Assembly: GCF_965276875.1 (NCBI RefSeq)
Contig: NZ_OZ255701.1
Location: 930,001-994,000, forward strand
Direction: 5' to 3'
Source: Lichenicoccus sp965276875
Lineage (GTDB): Bacteria > Pseudomonadota > Alphaproteobacteria > Acetobacterales > Acetobacteraceae
Length of the DNA stretch: 64,000 bases
Shown: positions 59,440-64,000 of the stretch, in pieces
Position numbering within the stretch: position 1 is the stretch's first letter
Layout of the letters: each line of letters starts with the position of its first letter
Notes under the pieces: model-generated
Seen by the model: the letters and a program-made list of their open reading frames with translations, nothing else
Told to the model about the DNA's origin: nothing
Database searches by the model: none
Made by a program: the position numbers and the translations under genes

Positions 59440-60680
59440 GCCGGCGTGCGCGGGCTGCAGCCGATGGCGGTCAGTGCCTGGCGCAGCCCGTCGCCGCCGA
59501 AACGCGTGGCCGCCGCACGTTGCGCCGCGTCTCCGAGGGCCGCACGGCGTTCGGGTGCGTCGGCGAGCACAGCGAGCGCGCGTGCCGCCTGGTCGGTGTC
59601 GGCCTCCGCCCAGACCGCGCCCTCGGCCTCGGAGATGCCGCGCGGGTCGCGGGCCGGGACAAGCCGGTAGCCGATCGGCATGCCGCATTGCGCGTCGAGA
59701 AACTCGGTGGTCGCGGACCAGTCGGTGGCCACCACGGCGCGGCCGAGCATCATCGCCTCGGCGGGCACCAGACCGAAGCCTTCGCTGCGATGCAATGACA
59801 GCACGATGTCGGACAGGCGGGTCAGCGCGTGGGTCTCCGCCGCCGTCAGCATACGCGTCTCCAGGTGGATGTTTGGCGCGCCGTCGGCCGCTTCGCGCAG
59901 GCGCTGCATGTCCTGGGCGTAGTGCGCGGCGTGCCCGACCTTGAGCACCAGTATGCGGTCGCAACGCTTACCGAAAGCTTTACGGAATGCTGCGATCGCG
60001 GCCAGCGGGTTCTTGCGCTCGAAGGCCGAGGCAAGGCTGAAGGAGACCAGCACGAGCACGGCCTGCTCCGGCAGTCCGAAGGCGGCACGGTCCATGCGCG
60101 CAGGACACGGGGGCGCCAGGGCGAGCGCGTGCGGCACGACCCGCACCCGGCCCGGCAGCAGCGGCTCGATGGCCTGGGCGGTAAAGCGCGACGGTACCCA
60201 GACCTCGTGCACCAGGCGGCCGGCCGGGCGCCAGCTTGGTGGCACCGCTTGCAGCTCCCAGGCCCAATAGCCGATCATCCGGCGGCCGCGCGGCAGTCCG
60301 CGCGGCAGGCGCAGCAGGGCGCTGCCCAGCACCGGTGCGTTGACATGCAGCACCAGGGCGGCGGTTGCACTGGGGGTTGTGGTGGGGGCCGCGATCGGCT
60401 CCAGCGTCTCGCCCGGGACCGTGAGGGCTGCCTGCATCGGCCAGGCGCGGACCTGCAGGGCTTCGAGGGCGCGAGACATGATGCGCGCGGACTCACCGAG
60501 CCCGGAGGCGCGCGCGATCTCGCCGGCGACGATGATCCCGTCGCAGGTGCGCGGTGCGGCGCGGTCCGGCGCGGGGGCCAACGCCGATGACAAGCGCGCG
60601 AGCCACAGCCGGCGCGATCCCGGCGGCAGGCGGCGCCAGAGCCGGTGGAGCGGTTTGAACGCGGCGGACGAACCCGGCAT
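59436..60680 (-). CDS. Group-1 glycosyltransferase
   Basis: A 414-residue GT-B glycosyltransferase from ATG 60680 (MPGSSAAFKPLHRL); an upstream ATG at 60734 adds 18 residues. N-terminal IIVAGEIARASGLGESAR, then YWAWELQAVPPSW, VWVPSRFTAQAI, and the nucleotide-sugar site DIVLSLHRSEGFGLVPAEAM. Proteins with this GLGE/EVWVPS pattern act in exopolysaccharide or O-antigen synthesis. ATGA overlap with the next glycosyltransferase means the two are translated together and probably act in one pathway. Confidence 0.9.
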   Translation of the reverse strand: MPGSSAAFKPLHRLWRRLPPGSRRLWLARLSSALAPAPDRAAPRTCDGIIVAGEIARASGLGESARIMSRALEALQVRAWPMQAALTVPGETLEPIAAPTTTPSATAALVLHVNAPVLGSALLRLPRGLPRGRRMIGYWAWELQAVPPSWRPAGRLVHEVWVPSRFTAQAIEPLLPGRVRVVPHALALAPPCPARMDRAAFGLPEQAVLVLVSFSLASAFERKNPLAAIAAFRKAFGKRCDRILVLKVGHAAHYAQDMQRLREAADGAPNIHLETRMLTAAETHALTRLSDIVLSLHRSEGFGLVPAEAMMLGRAVVATDWSATTEFLDAQCGMPIGYRLVPARDPRGISEAEGAVWAEADTDQAARALAVLADAPERRAALGDAAQRAAATRFGGDGLRQALTAIGCSPRTPA

Positions 60681-60811
60681 TGCGACCCAGTCTGCAAGGT
60701 GGCGGACTCTGACTGGGCTGTCGCGGGACGGCAAGCGCCGCCCTGGTGAACACCCAAGCGGGCCCCCAAACGGGCCATTGCCGATGCATTGGCCGCGTAT
60801 AGACTGTCATC

Positions 60812-61984
60812 ATGCTTGAGATCGCCAGGCCATCGACCACAGACATTCTTGAGACCCTCGTGTCGTTCGACACGACGAGCCGCAACAGCAATCTCGAGCT
60901 GATCGACTGGATCGCGCGGTATCTTGATCGCCACGGCGTCTCGCATCGCCGCACCCACGATCAGAGTGGCGCCAAGGCCAACCTGCACGCGATCATCGGC
61001 CCCCAGCTGGGCGGCGGCCTCGCGCTGTCGGGTCATGTCGATACGGTTCCGGTGGACGGGCAGAGCTGGAGCAGCGATCCGTTCAAGCTGCGCGCGCATG
61101 ACGGTCGGCTTTATGCGCGCGGTGCCGCCGACATGAAGGGGTTTGTTGCATCCTGCCTGGCCGCGGTGCCGGACCTGGTGGCGGCACCCTTGCTGCGGCC
61201 GGTGCATCTGTTCATCTCGTTCGACGAGGAGGTCGATTGCGGCGGCGCTCGCGTGCTGGTCCGCGATCTTGAGGAGAACGGCCTGAAGCCGGATCTTTGC
61301 ATCGTCGGCGAGCCCTCGAGCATGAAGCCGATCATTGCCCATAAGGGCCGCCTGTCGGTGCGGGTGACGGTGCGCGGACGAGCGGGGCATTCGAGCCAAC
61401 CGGCGCTCGGCGTCAATGCCGTTCACGCCGCGGGTGAGGCGATCGGCTGGATTGCGGCGGAGTCGCGCCGGCTGGCGCGCGAGGGCCGGCAAGAGGCGGG
61501 CTTCGAGCCGCCGCACAGCACCATCCATGCGGGCCTGCTCGCGGGGGGCGCCATCCTCAACATCATCCCTGAGTGCTGCGTTTTCGAGATGGAGTGGCGC
61601 ACCATCCCGGGTGATGACGCCGAGGTCGAACTGCGTCGTCTGCGGGACCATGTGGAGGACCGGATCGAGCGCTGGATGCATGCGGTCGACCCGTCTACCG
61701 GATTCGCCTTCGAGATCCTCGACGAACTGCTGCCGCTCTCCATCGAGAGCAACGATCCGCTGGTGGACCTGGTCAAGCAGGCATCCGGCGCCAACGAGCA
61801 CGGCAAGGTCTCGTATGGGACAGAGGCCGGTCTCTATCAGCATGCGGGCATCACAAGCGTCGTCTGCGGCCCCGGCGACATCGCCCAGGCGCACCAGGCA
61901 GACGAATGGATCGCTGCCGACCAGCTTGATGCGTGCGACGCCTTCATCCGCCGCATTGCCGCCAGCATGACCAGACGGGCATGA
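60812..61984 (+). CDS. argE: Acetylornithine deacetylase
   Basis: A 390-residue M20 metallopeptidase-family enzyme releasing ornithine from N-acetylornithine. Metal and catalytic motifs: SGHVDTVPVDGQSW, GRGAADMKGFVA-type ARGAADMKGF, the glutamates in FISFDEEVDCGG, IVGEPSSMKP, GRAGHSSQPALG. ATG at 60812, divergent from the glycosyltransferases. The stop overlaps the next ATG (ATGA), coupling it to a succinylglutamate-desuccinylase-like gene. Confidence 0.9.
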   Translation: MLEIARPSTTDILETLVSFDTTSRNSNLELIDWIARYLDRHGVSHRRTHDQSGAKANLHAIIGPQLGGGLALSGHVDTVPVDGQSWSSDPFKLRAHDGRLYARGAADMKGFVASCLAAVPDLVAAPLLRPVHLFISFDEEVDCGGARVLVRDLEENGLKPDLCIVGEPSSMKPIIAHKGRLSVRVTVRGRAGHSSQPALGVNAVHAAGEAIGWIAAESRRLAREGRQEAGFEPPHSTIHAGLLAGGAILNIIPECCVFEMEWRTIPGDDAEVELRRLRDHVEDRIERWMHAVDPSTGFAFEILDELLPLSIESNDPLVDLVKQASGANEHGKVSYGTEAGLYQHAGITSVVCGPGDIAQAHQADEWIAADQLDACDAFIRRIAASMTRRA

Positions 61985-62952
61985 GCCAGACGGGCATGAG
62001 CGGCGCTGACGCGGCCCTGCCGCAGTTTGACGTGCGGCTGACCCCGCCGGACCTGGGCGAGTGGTTGGCGGGTAATTGCGGGGTTGCGGGGTTCCAGCAC
62101 TTCGACAGCCAGCGCGCGGGTCCGCATGTGCTGATCACGGCGCTGATGCATGGCAACGAGATCGCCGGCGCCATTGCCCTCGACAGCCTGCTGCGTGCCG
62201 GCGTGCGGCCGTTGCGCGGCAAGCTGACCCTTGGCTTTTTAAACATTGCGGCGTTCGCAAGGTTTGATCCGGCGCGTCCGACGGCCTCGCGTTTCGTCGA
62301 CGAGGACATGAACCGGCTGTGGGACCGCGCGATCCTTGAGGGCCCACGCGACTCCGCCGAACTCGCCCGGGCCCGCGAAATCCGCCCACTCGTCGAAGGT
62401 GCCGACATCCTGCTCGACCTGCACTCGATGCTATGGCCGTCGGAGCCGCTAATCCTTTGCGGCCGCACCGAAAAGGGGCGCAGGCTGGCGCGCGCCATCG
62501 GCACGCCGGCGATCGCCGTCGCCGATCGCGGTCATAATAGCGGGCCCCGGCTGATCGACTATGGCGGATTTGCCGACGACGGCGACCCGCGCATCGCCTG
62601 CCTGGTGGAGGCCGGACCGCACTGGGAAGCGCAGACGGTGGCAACGGCGCGCGCCGCCGTGGCGGCATTGCTGCACCAGACCGAGCTTGCGTCCTCCGAT
62701 ACACCTGGTGCCGCACCCGCTGCGTGGCGATACGCGCAGGTGACCGAGGTGGTGACTGCCCATACCAGCGGCTTTGCCTTCGTGCGGCCGTTCCGCGGCG
62801 GCGACGTCATACCCGAAATCCACACGCTGATCGCCCATGACGGTGCGCGCGAGATCCGCACGCCGCACGACGACTGCCTGCTGGTAATGCCCAGCCTGCG
62901 ACCGAGCCGCGGCCATACCGCGGTCCGCCTCGCGCGGTTCTGCCCGGATTAG
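61981..62952 (+). CDS. Succinylglutamate desuccinylase/aspartoacylase-family zinc hydrolase
   Basis: A 323-residue AstE/AspA-type amidohydrolase. Zinc ligands are in LITALMHGNEIAGA (His, Glu) and DILLDLHSM (His); FVDEDMNRLWDR is the family DxNR block. It hydrolyses an N-acylated amino acid. ATG at 61981 overlaps the argE stop, so translation is coupled and the substrate may be a related acyl-amino acid; true AstE function would need other ast genes, which are absent. Its end overlaps the end of glyA on the other strand. Confidence 0.87.
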   Translation: MSQTGMSGADAALPQFDVRLTPPDLGEWLAGNCGVAGFQHFDSQRAGPHVLITALMHGNEIAGAIALDSLLRAGVRPLRGKLTLGFLNIAAFARFDPARPTASRFVDEDMNRLWDRAILEGPRDSAELARAREIRPLVEGADILLDLHSMLWPSEPLILCGRTEKGRRLARAIGTPAIAVADRGHNSGPRLIDYGGFADDGDPRIACLVEAGPHWEAQTVATARAAVAALLHQTELASSDTPGAAPAAWRYAQVTEVVTAHTSGFAFVRPFRGGDVIPEIHTLIAHDGAREIRTPHDDCLLVMPSLRPSRGHTAVRLARFCPD

Positions 62953-64000
62953 CGATAAATCGGGAAGCGTGCGCACAAGGCCCTGACGCGCGCATGCACC
63001 GCGGCCTCGACCGCGTCGTTGGCGCCGTCATTGGACGTAGTCAGACCGTCGAGCACGTCGTTGATCATCAGGCCGACCTCACGGAATTCTTCGGGTCCGA
63101 AGCCGCGGGTGGTGGCGGCCGGGCTGCCGAGCCGAATGCCCGAGGTGATCGCGGGCTTCTCGGGGTCAAAGGGGATCGCGTTCTTGTTGGCGGTGATGCC
63201 GGCCCGCTCCAGACTCGCCTCGGCCAGCTTGCCAGTGACACGCTTCGGCCGCAGATCGACCAGCAACAAGTGGCTGTCGGTGCCGCCGGTGACGATCGCG
63301 AGCCCCTGCCCCAGTAACGTCTCGGCCAGCACCTGGGCGTTCTCGACCACCGCCTCGGCGTAGTGCTTGAAGGAGGGTTGCAGCGCCTCGCCGAACGCCA
63401 CCGCCTTGGCGGCGATCACATGCATCAGCGGGCCGCCCTGCAGGCCTGGGAACACCGCCGAATTGAGCTTCTTGCCGAGGGCTGCGTCGTTGGACAGGAT
63501 CAGGCCGCCGCGCGGACCGCGCAAGGTCTTGTGGGTGGTGCTGGTGACCACGTGCGCGTGCGGCAGCGGGCTCGGATACAGTCCGGCCGCGACCAGGCCG
63601 GCGAAATGCGCCATGTCGACCAGGAAGAACGCGCCGACGGCGCCGGCGACCTGGCGGATACGCGCGAAATCGATGAAGCGCGGGTAGGCGGAGCCGCCGG
63701 CGATGATCAGCCGGGGCTTCTCGGCGTGAGCTAGCCGCTCGAGTTCCTCGTAATCGAGCAGGCCGTCATCGGCTCGGACGCCATATTGTATCGCGCGGAA
63801 CCATTTGCCCGAGAGATTGGGGGCGGCACCGTGGGTCAGATGGCCGCCGGCGGCGAGGCTCATCCCCAGGATGGTGTCGCCGGCCTCCAGCAGGGCCAGG
63901 AACACCGCCTGGTTGGCCTGCGCGCCGGAGTGCGGCTGCACGTTGGCGTATTCTGCGGCGAACAATTGGCGGGCGCGGTCAATGGCGAGCTGTTCGGCGC
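62949..64000 (-). CDS. glyA: Serine hydroxymethyltransferase (5' end outside window)
   Basis: About 350 C-terminal residues of the PLP enzyme that interconverts serine and glycine with tetrahydrofolate. The frame is open to the window edge (AEQLAIDRARQLF, then AEYANVQPHSGAQANQAV). Visible: LAAGGHLTHGA, FLVDMAHFAGLVAAGLYPSP, the PLP lysine in TSTTHKTLRGPRGG, and LLLVDLRPKRVTGK. The stop lies within four bases of the end of the hydrolase gene on the plus strand. The start is beyond base 64000. Confidence 0.96.
   Translation of the reverse strand, partial: AEQLAIDRARQLFAAEYANVQPHSGAQANQAVFLALLEAGDTILGMSLAAGGHLTHGAAPNLSGKWFRAIQYGVRADDGLLDYEELERLAHAEKPRLIIAGGSAYPRFIDFARIRQVAGAVGAFFLVDMAHFAGLVAAGLYPSPLPHAHVVTSTTHKTLRGPRGGLILSNDAALGKKLNSAVFPGLQGGPLMHVIAAKAVAFGEALQPSFKHYAEAVVENAQVLAETLLGQGLAIVTGGTDSHLLLVDLRPKRVTGKLAEASLERAGITANKNAIPFDPEKPAITSGIRLGSPAATTRGFGPEEFREVGLMINDVLDGLTTSNDGANDAVEAAVHARVRALCARFPIYR

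Overview
The window is high-GC (roughly two thirds G+C by eye) Gram-negative chromosome. The conserved run tpiA-secG-pyrG-kdsA, lpxB, an ELM1-family gene, a PduO-type cobalamin adenosyltransferase and many four-base ATGA gene overlaps fit an alphaproteobacterium. My best guess is a member of the Rhodospirillales/Acetobacteraceae; that placement is inference from gene order and style, since no rRNA gene is present.

Layout. 1-5985: a catabolic cluster with a flavin-dependent (LLM) monooxygenase cut by the window edge, a strongly diverged HMG-CoA-lyase-like protein, an acyl-CoA ligase, a LysR regulator, a malate/lactate-dehydrogenase-family oxidoreductase and a flavin reductase. 5990-18395: housekeeping genes (trpE and a PpiD-like foldase on the minus strand; tpiA, secG, an FAD amine oxidase, pyrG, kdsA, a YidB-like gene, ygfZ, hisI and lpxB on the plus strand). 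18405-24818: a vapBC toxin-antitoxin pair with a clear operator, an 854-residue Na+/H+ antiporter, two large hairpins, an epimerase with a divergent TetR regulator, and a triheme cytochrome c. 24905-28791: an SGNH plus MBOAT O-acyltransferase pair, then a CPBP protease whose upstream region looks like a transposase remnant. 28815-38303: glutathione reductase, ferredoxin-NADP reductase, uroporphyrinogen methyltransferase, cobalamin adenosyltransferase, an RsmB-type rRNA methyltransferase, guaB and a purine permease.

38603-50164 is the accessory heart of the window. A 2422-residue secreted protein has a lectin-like head, 12 to 13 Ig-like repeats with higher-order order, and an RTX tail. Next to it lies a decayed polymorphic-toxin gene (three inactivating lesions) with its immunity gene, followed by a second copy of the toxin tail plus a shortened immunity paralogue. 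This locus is flanked by an intact-length but frameshifted acetyltransferase pseudogene on one side and a small remnant of the same acetyltransferase on the other. A tRNA-Val(CAC) follows at 50483.

50567-64000: an ELM1-family gene coupled to a 627-residue protein of unknown function, a short RhlE-like helicase, an SDR, two different IS110-family insertion sequences, two glycosyltransferases (one read into the edge of an insertion sequence), argE, a coupled succinylglutamate-desuccinylase-like gene, and the C-terminal part of glyA running off the window.
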